A stretch of 64,000 nt of DNA from Tritrichomonas musculus (Eukaryota > Parabasalia > Tritrichomonadida > Tritrichomonadidae): NCBI GenBank assembly GCA_039105265.1, contig JAPFFF010000011.1:186001-250000 (forward strand). Reading direction: 5' to 3'. A program made the translations under genes and the position numbers. The notes under the pieces are model-generated. The model ran no database searches. It was given only the letters and a program-made list of their open reading frames with translations, and was not told the origin of the DNA. Below are positions 16,497 to 26,000 of the stretch, piece by piece (positions within the stretch are counted from its first letter, which is position 1; every line of letters starts with the position of its first letter).

Positions 16497-18074
16497 ATGT
16501 TGAACAATGAAGTGATTATGCAAACATCTGCGGATGCATGCACCCAGATAGCCTCATATTTTGATACCGTCGATAATTGCATTGCGATGAGTGATACTAA
16601 TAAACAATATTCGATCAACCCACAGACGAGTTATGGACCATCGCCCCCAATCAAAAGTGGCTCGTATACATCTGTAATCATATCACCAAATACTCACAAC
16701 ACGGCTGATTTATACAACGGATTCATTAAGGCAACGATGGAGATTAAAGTTAATATCGATGATAAGATAGATACAGCAAATGTTGGCGATTATAGTTTCA
16801 ATAATATATGGTATGGATTTAAAGATGCACGTGATGCTATTGAGAAGTATGAAATTGTAGCAAATGGTATCACCATATATACACAAAATTATGGCTGTGA
16901 AGAATCATTTCTTACAGCTTGTTGTTCCAACGAAACCACGAAGAGGGCAGATATTTATTCGAAAACTAGGCATAAAGATGTATGGAGACAGAATGAAGGG
17001 TGCCGCTGCGGTTTCGTAGTTTACTGGACTAAAGATAGGACCGAAGCTACTGGTACGATTAATTTGAAGATAGATTTGAGAAGATTCTTGCCGATATCTA
17101 ACATTAAATATCTCCCAGCGTTTGCAGGCAAAATAGAACTGCGATTATATTTCTCATGCGCGGGACTAGTATATTGTCCATGTGGACCTGATGAAAATTT
17201 GATCAATAATCCTGGTAAGTATTCAAAATATACATTTCATCCCGTCACGACAGAATTCAAGCAAATAGGTAATCCAATAAGATGTTGGGCGACATCTACA
17301 ACCGCTAATGGATTATATACATTAAATAATGCTGATAGAACAAGTAATGTTATATGGTATGAGGTCAAGGATTGCCTCAGTATTATCCCATGTTTTGGAA
17401 TTAGTGAGAGTGTTTATAACTCATTGGTTCAACGATATAGTGATCCATCTCACCCGTTAACATTTCCTACACAAACATTATCTGTATACACGACAACTAA
17501 TAAACTCGAGCAACCTAATGATAAGACCACCTGTACTATCACTCCAAGATTTGTTGATAGTATATTTTGTTTATTCCCGTTGCGTAATACTGATAAAACT
17601 GTTTTCAAGAATCCATTATTCAAATCATTCTACATTAATGCGGGTGGATATGGCAACATACCTTCGCGACCATTTGGTACAACTGAAGAGTACCCCGAAT
17701 TCTTGGAATATTGCCAGAATGCAATGAACATGAATGGTGAGCAGAGTGGTTTCAATAAGGAGGTCGTCAGATCGCTAACCAATTCATATTCATTTAACTC
17801 AACGACTGGTTATTATAGTGACGACAGGTCATCGTTTTTCATTGGTCTCCCAACAGAAACTGATAATACATATCAACAGGGACTCACTTCGCTATCACCT
17901 ATCAATTTTGAAATGAATATTACTCAAAGTGCGACTGAAGGTTCATTTGCGAAGAGTGTAGATGCCAACCCACTTTTCTGCTTATTATATGATGCCTCGA
18001 TTAGTATATTAGTTCAACCAAATGGTATGCCTCCATTGGTTCGTATTGGTAACTATGATTTAACTACACCTTGA
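16497..18074 (+). CDS. mcp: Major capsid protein, double jelly-roll (525 aa), element B
   Basis: This is the predicted double jelly-roll major capsid protein that builds the hexon-like capsomers. Hallmarks are NIWYGFKDARDAIEKYEIVA and NGITIYTQNYGCEESFLTAC in the first jelly roll, LKIDLRRFLPISNIKYLPAF and GKIELRLYFSCAG closing it, and a second beta-rich domain ending ILVQPNGMPPLVRIGNYDLT. The upstream ATG is chosen because the I copy starts at the same place (MINPEIELRTS versus MLNNEVIMQTS). Length is typical of trichomonad Polinton capsid proteins. It is flanked by conserved small genes. Confidence 0.88.
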   Translation: MLNNEVIMQTSADACTQIASYFDTVDNCIAMSDTNKQYSINPQTSYGPSPPIKSGSYTSVIISPNTHNTADLYNGFIKATMEIKVNIDDKIDTANVGDYSFNNIWYGFKDARDAIEKYEIVANGITIYTQNYGCEESFLTACCSNETTKRADIYSKTRHKDVWRQNEGCRCGFVVYWTKDRTEATGTINLKIDLRRFLPISNIKYLPAFAGKIELRLYFSCAGLVYCPCGPDENLINNPGKYSKYTFHPVTTEFKQIGNPIRCWATSTTANGLYTLNNADRTSNVIWYEVKDCLSIIPCFGISESVYNSLVQRYSDPSHPLTFPTQTLSVYTTTNKLEQPNDKTTCTITPRFVDSIFCLFPLRNTDKTVFKNPLFKSFYINAGGYGNIPSRPFGTTEEYPEFLEYCQNAMNMNGEQSGFNKEVVRSLTNSYSFNSTTGYYSDDRSSFFIGLPTETDNTYQQGLTSLSPINFEMNITQSATEGSFAKSVDANPLFCLLYDASISILVQPNGMPPLVRIGNYDLTTP

Positions 18075-18124
18075 ATAAATTTTCAAACAATACAACACAT
18101 TATTTTTGTTTATTTGCATAATAA

Positions 18125-18553
18125 ATGAATAAGTATAAAAACCCGAATTCAACAACCATCGGTACCACTGGATGTATGTATAATGAATCGACCACCACCA
18201 ACGAAGATGTTGAGTATAATCATTATAGTATATATTCAAATGATAATACTTATGCGGTCACATTCAATCCTCACATCAATCGACCACCTACCAAAAATAT
18301 GCCACACAATCCAGTTAGACCACCTCCAACTGATGAGCATATGACGCTTACTCAAAATGAGCCTCCCGTGAGTATGACTGATGGGATGCATTATTTGAAC
18401 AATGCGACAACGAAACCTCCTCCATTGCTACCACCATATTTGAATAGACCTCAAGACCTGGCAGCGATTCAAGGATTGGCTAATGAGAGAGATAAGGCAA
18501 ATTTGATATATAATAAGCCGGCTAATATCAGGTTCAAAAATATACATTATTGA
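18125..18553 (+). CDS. Conserved Pro-rich small protein (142 aa)
   Basis: Function unknown. It is conserved at the same length and place in I (35427-35855). It starts MNKYKNP and has an NHYSIYSNDNTYAVTFNP segment that looks beta-rich. Pro-rich stretches follow (RPPTKNMPHNPVRPP, PPPLLPPYLNRP), and the end reads IQGLANERDKANLIY with a basic tail. Immediate adjacency to the major capsid gene and strict conservation suggest a virion component such as a cement or tape-like protein; this is inference. GCATAATAA precedes the ATG. Confidence 0.65.
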   Translation: MNKYKNPNSTTIGTTGCMYNESTTTNEDVEYNHYSIYSNDNTYAVTFNPHINRPPTKNMPHNPVRPPPTDEHMTLTQNEPPVSMTDGMHYLNNATTKPPPLLPPYLNRPQDLAAIQGLANERDKANLIYNKPANIRFKNIHY

Positions 18554-18590
18554 GGAATCACATGGTTTATAATATTTTATTTTTGGGGAA

Positions 18591-19121
18591 ATGATCAAGA
18601 AAAGAAATGCTAATGCAGGTATCAATGCAAACGTTTCATTAGAACCATCAGCTGCATCGCAATCAACATCTAATATTAATAATAATATCATCATTAATAA
18701 GAGGGATGATGGCAAGGAGGATATCGTCATTACGAGAGATATCGATGAGGAGCAACCAGTATCATCCGCTGAGGGCATGGATGTGAGGACTGTTATATTA
18801 GAATCATATGCACAAATATTATTGAATCAAGATAAGGCGTTATTAAGTAATCTCATCTCCAAAAATTGTATCATTGTTCCCATGTCGGCTTTACAAAATA
18901 TTATCAAGGCAGCAATCCATACTGAACAGGTAGATATATATCTGGATGAAGATATTAAATGTTGTGCAACTAAAGCTAATCCAATTCGCAAAATAGAAGC
19001 TATCAAAATTGTTAATGAGAATGGAGAAATTGTAACTGATTTCAAGCAGGTCTACAATAAGGAGTATAACGAACTCGTTAACGTATACCATTTATGTCTC
19101 AAATACTGCATCAATATGTAA
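18591..19121 (+). CDS. Conserved small protein (176 aa), unknown function
   Basis: Not recognised. The I copy (34879-35403) is strongly similar: both start MIKKR-ANAG, then STSNINNNIIINKRDDGKE. A helical region with ILLNQDKALLSNLISKNCII and DEDIKCCA-KANPIRRIEAIK follows, and both end in YHLCLKY. The N-terminal third looks disordered. The C-terminal two-thirds look globular with a conserved Cys pair. It is the last gene of the capsid block in both families. Confidence 0.65.
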   Translation: MIKKRNANAGINANVSLEPSAASQSTSNINNNIIINKRDDGKEDIVITRDIDEEQPVSSAEGMDVRTVILESYAQILLNQDKALLSNLISKNCIIVPMSALQNIIKAAIHTEQVDIYLDEDIKCCATKANPIRKIEAIKIVNENGEIVTDFKQVYNKEYNELVNVYHLCLKYCINM

Positions 19122-19124
19122 AAA

Positions 19125-19591
19125 TGCAAAAACCAACCCCCGTAACTGGATGCGTAGTGCATTCGATATGAGATGATAAGTGCCCGGGATGATACCACCC
19201 CATAAAGAGAAACAGTTGCATCCAGTTACAAGAGCTGGTTTGGGTTGCAAATGCCGGCAAATGCCCGTATTACCCCATAATCCACAAGTAATAGCTTACC
19301 CAAGGTGTTTAGTTCGCTTGGGCTCTATCACAAATATGGACCGGAAATAATACGAAAAATCGGTATGGCAGTGAATCGAACCTATGCCTGCCGCCGAAGC
19401 TGGGAGACATGCTTCATGATCCAACAACTATACCAGTTAGCGCTAACACATATATGATTCCGATTTGCTATTTAATTGGTTCCAGCTACATTGCATCATA
19501 CTTATAGAACGCAGTTCCTGCTCGTTATATATATCCAAAATATTTTTTATATCACATGTCCAAAATTATTTTATTTTTTATCCTAATATAA
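19125..19591. ncRNA. Structured non-coding segment, tRNA-like part, unknown
   Basis: There is no credible ORF. It is less AT-rich than its neighbours. A 12-bp perfect inverted repeat (GTAACTGGATGC at 19142-19153, inverse at 19218-19229) encloses 64 bases. Farther on, the minus strand of about 19365-19445 carries tRNA-like elements: a GGTTCGATTC B-box-like sequence and a TAGCGCTAACTGG A-box-like sequence, separated by a possible long variable hairpin. The T-stem pairs poorly, so I do not call a working tRNA. It could be a pol III-like RNA, a tRNA-derived relic or a structured element of B. The I element has no counterpart. Confidence 0.3.
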
Positions 19592-19813
19592 ATGTCTGTT
19601 GATTCAATCGTAGACACTAACAATAACTTCTACTCACCAACCAAGCTCGTTTCATTTATCAATGATACATATAAGAACAACAAGTTTGTAAAGGCTGTCA
19701 TCTATTTCGAGGGGGAGAAAGTATTTAAAAATAAGTTTGACAAATATTGTTGCAAACCTTTATTCATCACACTCGAATCTAATAATAAGAAAAATAATGT
19801 ATTCATCAACTAT
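19592..19813 (+). CDS. Left part of a B gene split by element I
   Basis: This is an open frame starting MSVDSIVDTNNNFYSPTKL that runs into the left tip of element I. The leader (CCTAATATAA before ATG) looks like that of its neighbours. The product is unknown; what is seen is a short, mixed alpha/beta-looking stretch. The rest of the same gene lies to the right of I. The last five bases are one copy of the ACTAT target duplication. Confidence 0.5.
19809..19813. repeat. Left target-site duplication of element I (ACTAT)
   Basis: ACTAT directly precedes the AGTAGTATAG tip of I and is found again directly after its ACTACT tip at 43842-43846. A sixth matching A depends on how the tip is drawn. Confidence 0.82.
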
Positions 19814-20243
19814 AGTAGTATAGTATAGGCTCCGCTACCGCCAAGCCTATACTTGGGGGCTCCGCAGAGGCTCCGCACCCCACTACTCCAGGGGTTCGCA
19901 CCCCTGGACCCCCTCAAAAGGCCCCCACATTCAAAAAGTTCGCGACAAAAAAATTCCAAACTAAAATTTTTATCGTCTCGTTATCAAAACGTTTTTTAAT
20001 TCAAAAAGTTCAAAAAAATCTCTACTAAAAGTAGTATATATAAATGGCGTGATTTCTTAACGTTCCGTCAAGAAATCCCAACCATTTTTTGTTAAGATAT
20101 CCCTTCGAATCAAGAAGTTGTTTTATAATGATTGAAATGTACCCGACGCTCAATCCAGCTGAAGAACAAACACCGATAGCTATAGAATATGCTTACTTTT
20201 TAGAAGATGGACAGCAGGACCCTGCAAAATTTAACCGATACTA
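19814..20243. repeat. Left terminal inverted repeat of element I
   Basis: This 430-bp repeat is matched by 43412-43841 in reverse. The outer part folds into strong hairpins: a 10-bp stem at 19822-19853 (AGTATAGGCT with its inverse) and an 8-bp stem with a TCGC loop at 19888-19907 (CCAGGGGT with ACCCCTGG). The inner part carries the leader and first 38 codons of the terminal gene (ATG at 20128). The left end therefore holds a start-only copy of that gene, pointing into the element and ending at 20271, opposite the end of the fibre-like gene. Confidence 0.92.
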
Positions 20244-20255
20244 CTCATGGATATT

Positions 20256-23033
20256 TTATGGTTTTGAATAAACTTCAAGATATGGTTTACGATAATACAT
20301 TGATGAATTAAATGAGTCCAGTAATTCGTCTGGTATTTGATAATAACCGTTAGAATTTTGAGTTAAAGGTTCTGTATTTCCATTTAGTTCATCAAGATAA
20401 GAAACACATTCCTCAGTCTCAAAGTTTATCTTTAATCTAATGTAGTGTTTGACATCTTTATCGTCATTTAATACAAATGCATATTCACTGTCATCATTAG
20501 GCATTTCAAAACATATATCGAAATACATGACTCCTCCCCGATCACTTACTTCCCAATAATCATTTTCACCAACTTCATGATTATTAAACCCTTGATAGAA
20601 ATCAGGCAATGTTGGTCCATGTGGTTCAAGCGCATAAATTCTAGCTTCCATTGCTGCTATAGTATCTTTTAATGCTGCATTCTCTCTCTCTAAATTAGAA
20701 ATTTTGCTATTTATTGATACGATACTAGCAACATGTTCGCCTACTAGAATAGCTAAATCTTGTTGAGATTTAATATAAGTATTTAAGGAATTTGATGTAT
20801 TATCTATACTTGCCTTCAATTCATCATTTTCACTTTTCAAAGCATATTTTGATAAATCTACGGCGGCAGGAATCTCACTCTTTACTTTCTCCAACGCCTC
20901 ATTTACTTCATCAACAGTAGGGAAATTATTAAATTCAGCTTCTAGTTCATTTACTTTTTCGGCAAGTAATTTAAATGCAGGCTTCAAAGAATCTCTAAAT
21001 ATATTACCAATATCCATAGCCCCACTTAAAGTTAAGGCTCCACTGTCAGGGTTATCATTTTCATCTTCAAATTTTAAATCATCTAATGGTTTATATTCTT
21101 CTTCACACCACATAATTATTGGAGTAATATCTTTTGTAATAGACCTAGCGACGGTCCCAGACATGAAATTAATAGATGACCGCAACAAATCACTCATCCC
21201 TTTCGTTGATTTGTTAGAGAAGATTCTCTTCAAAAATCCACCTCCCTTTATTGTTGGAAAACTAATTCCCTCGGGAAAAAGCTGCATTCCTATAGAGCCC
21301 ATAGAACCTGCCGTTCCAGCTACTCCAAAAGCTAAGGCTGTCCATGACACAATTCTTAACTTATCAACATCTTCTTCTAGATGCTGAGTTATTGTTTCTG
21401 CTCTTGATACTCTTCCTTTGAGGCTTTCCATTGTCGTGCTCATTTCCTGGACGTCATAACTTATCACATCAACATTATTGCTTACCATATTTAAATCACT
21501 TCTCATTGTAGTAATATTGTCGGCAGTAATAATTTTCGACGAGGTAATGTTATAGTCTGTATATAATGTTGTTGCAGCATTAGGATTGGGATATATCTCA
21601 TAAAATTGTTGTTTGATAATATATTCGAAGGGGTTTGTTGTAGGGTCCCAATTGACCTCATCTATCGGGTCAACATATTCTTTGAATAAATAGATTTTAA
21701 TGTTTCGTGAGTCATTAGGGGTAGATGAAGCATAACAATATTCTACTTTTTCACACGAATCTAATATACCAGTGATGAAATACCATTTCTTATCACTCTT
21801 TGGGTCAAATATTTTTCCAGTAGGCCTCATAGAAAATCTGTTTGCCTTGATGGTGCCGTCCAAAGTGATATCAAGATAAAACTCTTCCACTTTAGAAATA
21901 TCTAATTCGCTCCCTGTACCGTTTGCTTTATAGCATCTTATAGCTTCAATATCATATCCATCAACATTTATTCCTCCATTACTTGTTTGATAGCCCAATC
22001 CATATTTTGAAAAACTTTCTATCTCACCCGTCTTTAGTTTCAATTTACAGTCCAATTTACATTTCCCTCCATGTATCATATAATGTAGGAGATTATCAAT
22101 AGAATAGTTATCAGGCTTTTTAATCAACATTTTATTTCTTTCACTTCTCTTGATTCTAATATATGTTCCATCCTCTCCATGTTCATTCTCTTTATTTAAT
22201 GCATTTTTTATATTTCCGTTTATGTTTCCTTGTATATTATCTCCTACCCACTTAGTTCCATCCCAGCTTAAAATCCATTTATTACCAAAACAATATTCAC
22301 TAAACTTAAATTCCAAGCCGCTAGGTATATTGTAATTATCGTCTATATTCCATTGCAGTAACCAATACATTTTATCATCTATTTGGACTTCACTAGTTAG
22401 TGTGGGTTTATAGAGATACAATACATCACTTTTATGAAGCTTCAAAGCATTATCAGCCTTGATGATTGAACATTTTATTGCCTTCTCTGTTTGTAAACTA
22501 TCAGTAAGATATTCATTCATTATACTCAACTCACCATTCAACCAAAGGGAATAGGGATTAAAATCGAGGCTAGAATCGAAAGCTATGTTGATGTATTCAA
22601 ATATGGTGCTGTTATTTATAGAACAGCCATTACTGCTTTTGGTTATGAGAGGGCAATAAACCTTTCCATCCTTGGCATAAATAAAGAATTCCTTCACTAA
22701 ATTTCCATTCGTATCGTATATAATATTTTTTCTCAAAACAACTTTGAAAAGATTTGTTTGGGCTGTTATTTCCTTCACTTTATTCATGAAATCCTCTGGT
22801 ATATTAACAAATTTAAGAATATGATATTGGGTTGTTGATGACTCAAATGACTCGTATTGTATATTATTATTTTTGATATTAAATTCTGGTATGCCATCTA
22901 CTTCATTGAATAAATGGCCTGTCTGAACATATCCATCTAAATCACTTAGGGTTAATAACTGGCTTGCTTTACGAGTGCTGTCTCCTACCTTGAATTGTAT
23001 ATCTCCGATGAATTTTGTTGTTGTCGCTGCCAT
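20256..23033 (-). CDS. Fibre-like structural protein 2 (925 aa), element I
   Basis: This is the shorter of two tandem fibre-like genes in I. It starts MAATTTKFIGDIQFKVGD and lacks the long N-terminal region of its neighbour. It shares the beta-rich module (NALKLHKSDVLYLYKPT near residue 195), the DPIDEVNWDPTTNPFEYII stretch, NAATTLYTDYNITSSKI and ITADNITTMRSDL. A hydrophobic segment (TALAFGVAGTAGSMG), YALKSENDEL coiled coil and a beta-rich C-terminal tail follow. The ATG at 23033 is used because an upstream in-frame ATG would overlap the preceding gene. It is probably a virion surface fibre; that is inference from architecture. Confidence 0.68.
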   Translation of the reverse strand: MAATTTKFIGDIQFKVGDSTRKASQLLTLSDLDGYVQTGHLFNEVDGIPEFNIKNNNIQYESFESSTTQYHILKFVNIPEDFMNKVKEITAQTNLFKVVLRKNIIYDTNGNLVKEFFIYAKDGKVYCPLITKSSNGCSINNSTIFEYINIAFDSSLDFNPYSLWLNGELSIMNEYLTDSLQTEKAIKCSIIKADNALKLHKSDVLYLYKPTLTSEVQIDDKMYWLLQWNIDDNYNIPSGLEFKFSEYCFGNKWILSWDGTKWVGDNIQGNINGNIKNALNKENEHGEDGTYIRIKRSERNKMLIKKPDNYSIDNLLHYMIHGGKCKLDCKLKLKTGEIESFSKYGLGYQTSNGGINVDGYDIEAIRCYKANGTGSELDISKVEEFYLDITLDGTIKANRFSMRPTGKIFDPKSDKKWYFITGILDSCEKVEYCYASSTPNDSRNIKIYLFKEYVDPIDEVNWDPTTNPFEYIIKQQFYEIYPNPNAATTLYTDYNITSSKIITADNITTMRSDLNMVSNNVDVISYDVQEMSTTMESLKGRVSRAETITQHLEEDVDKLRIVSWTALAFGVAGTAGSMGSIGMQLFPEGISFPTIKGGGFLKRIFSNKSTKGMSDLLRSSINFMSGTVARSITKDITPIIMWCEEEYKPLDDLKFEDENDNPDSGALTLSGAMDIGNIFRDSLKPAFKLLAEKVNELEAEFNNFPTVDEVNEALEKVKSEIPAAVDLSKYALKSENDELKASIDNTSNSLNTYIKSQQDLAILVGEHVASIVSINSKISNLERENAALKDTIAAMEARIYALEPHGPTLPDFYQGFNNHEVGENDYWEVSDRGGVMYFDICFEMPNDDSEYAFVLNDDKDVKHYIRLKINFETEECVSYLDELNGNTEPLTQNSNGYYQIPDELLDSFNSSMYYRKPYLEVYSKP

Positions 23034-23061
23034 TTCAAACCCAAAAAAATATTTCCCTATT

Positions 23062-26000
23062 CTACTCAATATTTGCACACTTCTTCTCCAATGCAGCAAT
23101 CCTTTTCTCCAATGAATCGATATATAAATCCTTTTGCTCCAGCATTTCTTTGACTTCCAATTTTGTAATATAAGCAGTCATATCTATATCATCTAGGGGA
23201 TGCTTTGTGCTTTGAACAGATTTTATTTCGTTAGCTAATATTTTGAAAACAGGCTTCAAAGAATCTCTGAAAATATTACATAAATTAAATGTTGCCTGAA
23301 GAGTCATTACCCCCTTGTCTGGATCATCAAAATCATTTTCGAAAGTAATCTCTTCTAATTCATCTAACCCTTCATCACACCATTCTAATACTTTATTTGT
23401 GTCTGAAATTGTCCTAGACCAAGGGTCAAATTTTCTTAGCCGAGAAGCGCCGCTAAAATATGACTCTTCCAATAAAAATGATGTCCTAGCATGAGTTATT
23501 GTTGTCGCTGCTACTGCTACATCTGATGACGCTTCTGCTCCTCCAAATGTAATGCCCATCGATGATAAAGCTAAGCCTCCACCAACTATTCCACCTGCTA
23601 TAGTGAAGGCTAAAGAAATCCCTTCAACAATCTTTATTGACTTCATATCTGAAATTAAATGTTCAGTCTTATCTTCGACTGTTATTAATCTCCTATCCAT
23701 TTGGCCAACTTTATTCTCCAATTTATTGAAGTCATATGATAAAACATCAAAGTTATTACTTACCAAATTTAAATCACTTCTCATCGTAGTAATATTGTCG
23801 GCAGTAATAATTTTGGATGAGCATATATTATAATCTGTATACAAAGTGGTAGCTGCATTAGGATTGGGGTATATCTCATAAAATTGTTGCCTGATAATAT
23901 ATTCAAAGGGATTCATTTTACCATCCCAATTCATTTCTTCGAAGGGGTCTGCCATGCTCTTTCGTAAATATATTTCAATATTCCTGTCCTCAGGATTGAT
24001 AAAACTATCTGTCCAATCACAGGCTATTCTATCTATTGTGTCCAAATCTCCTATCAAATCAACATTTCCATTCAGCTGTCCATAGACATGAAGTATTTGT
24101 GGTAATATTTTGAATGTTAGTCGGGTAGGAGTAGATGATTTTGGCAAATAAATATCTAAATATACTCTGGAGATTTTAGGAATTAATTCATTAAATTTAA
24201 TTATATTAGCCTCATAATTAAATAATCTACACTCAACACCTACCAAATCATAGCCTTCATATGTCTCTTTATTATGTCCTCCCATCTCAAACACCCAACA
24301 ACTAATATGATTTTCATCCCCATTTATAATTTCATCATTGTTTAACAATAATTTGGTTTCTAATTTTCCTTCTTTACTAGCGAGTGCATATAAGCTATAC
24401 AATATACCCTTCTCTCCTCTCGGTATTATTTCGTTGTGTATATCATCATTTTTCATCATTGCATAGCATAAATGTGTTCTATTATCATTATGATAATACC
24501 CTGTGTTTCTTTTATTTAATTTGTTAATGACACTCCCTCCTAATCTTCCACTCAAATTATTGCCTGTCCATTTATCTTCCTTCCATTCCATTTCCCATGA
24601 ATTACCGAAGCAATACTCCTTGAATTTGAATTTGAAGCCTTCGATGAGATGGTAATCATCTGGGATTTCATATATCATTTTATAATATTCTTTATCTCCT
24701 ATTGTAGCGTCAGTAATTTTTGTTGGTTTATATAAATAAATAATATCAGAATTATGTAATTTAAGAGCATTCTTAGCCTCTATTGTATCACACTTTATTG
24801 TTGGCTCAACAGCTACCAAAGAGTCTTGAGGTAATAAATACATTATACTTAGCTCTCCCTTGAGATATAAATCATAAGAATCAATTCTAACCCCTTCATC
24901 ATGAGCAATATATAATTTATTTGTTGTTGTTTCATGGAAATAACTAAGCCGGGTTTCATCATGCTCGGTATTGTGTATGAGGATTGGATTATATATTTTT
25001 CCATCTTCTGCATAGATATAGAACTCTTTAATTATTTTTCCATTAGCATTCATCATAATATTGTTTCGAAGAATTATTTTAAATATATTTATCCTTCCCT
25101 GAGTATCTTTTATTTGTTCTTGTATTTCTTCTGTACCACCTATCACCATCATCTTAAAGTCTCTATCAAATAATCTAAAAGTATCTGTGCTGAGCAAATT
25201 ATTGGTGAGAATATATTTGGGAAAGCCAGATTGATAAGTAAAATTAGATGTGGTAATATCCCCTCCCGATGATAAATTTGATATATCTACTCCATTTATT
25301 AATCCATTAACATTTAAATTTGCTTTGATATTAACATCTCCATATATTGGTTTTTCTCTATTAAATTGATAATTCTTTGGTGGTTCGATATATTTGTTTC
25401 CATATACTTCTAAAGCTTTCTTGAATGATTCACTATCTGAACCTGGAATAGAAACAGAGTCATCAGGCTGTTTTGGCGGTGTGCCGATGTCAATACTCAA
25501 AGGGCTAACAGCACTATTGCAGTATATCCATTCATTTTCATTTTCATCCCATACTATATCTCCTTCTTTCTGTTTTGTATTGTTTGCCATAAAGGCTGTA
25601 TACACAGCCACACTCATTCTATCTTCATTATTCCTCCAACCTTGACATTTATTATCAAAATCGGTAATCATAATTTGAATCCAGTTTTGTCTGTCCACAT
25701 CAAATATAAATGAAGGAGGCGCATCAAAGCTTCTATTTGTTCTCCAGCCTGATGGAAAATCATCAAATGAATACCCACTTTCTGTTAATAAAACCCATCT
25801 ATGAAAGAGGGCTGACCAATAATATCTTTCATCATGATCGATATTAAAAGACCTATCATTCATGAAATTGGTATGCTGTATATTGGAATCTATATGCTGA
25901 TTTTGATTTTGATATTGATTTACCAAATCATTTATACCGTCATCATTATTGAAAATTGAAAAGTCGACTACCTGGGATTGAGCCAGCTGGACCTGATTAT

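Noticed and set aside
19365-19445. Functional tRNA gene on the minus strand
   Set aside because: B-box-like and A-box-like sequences are present, but the T-stem pairs poorly and no convincing acceptor stem was found.
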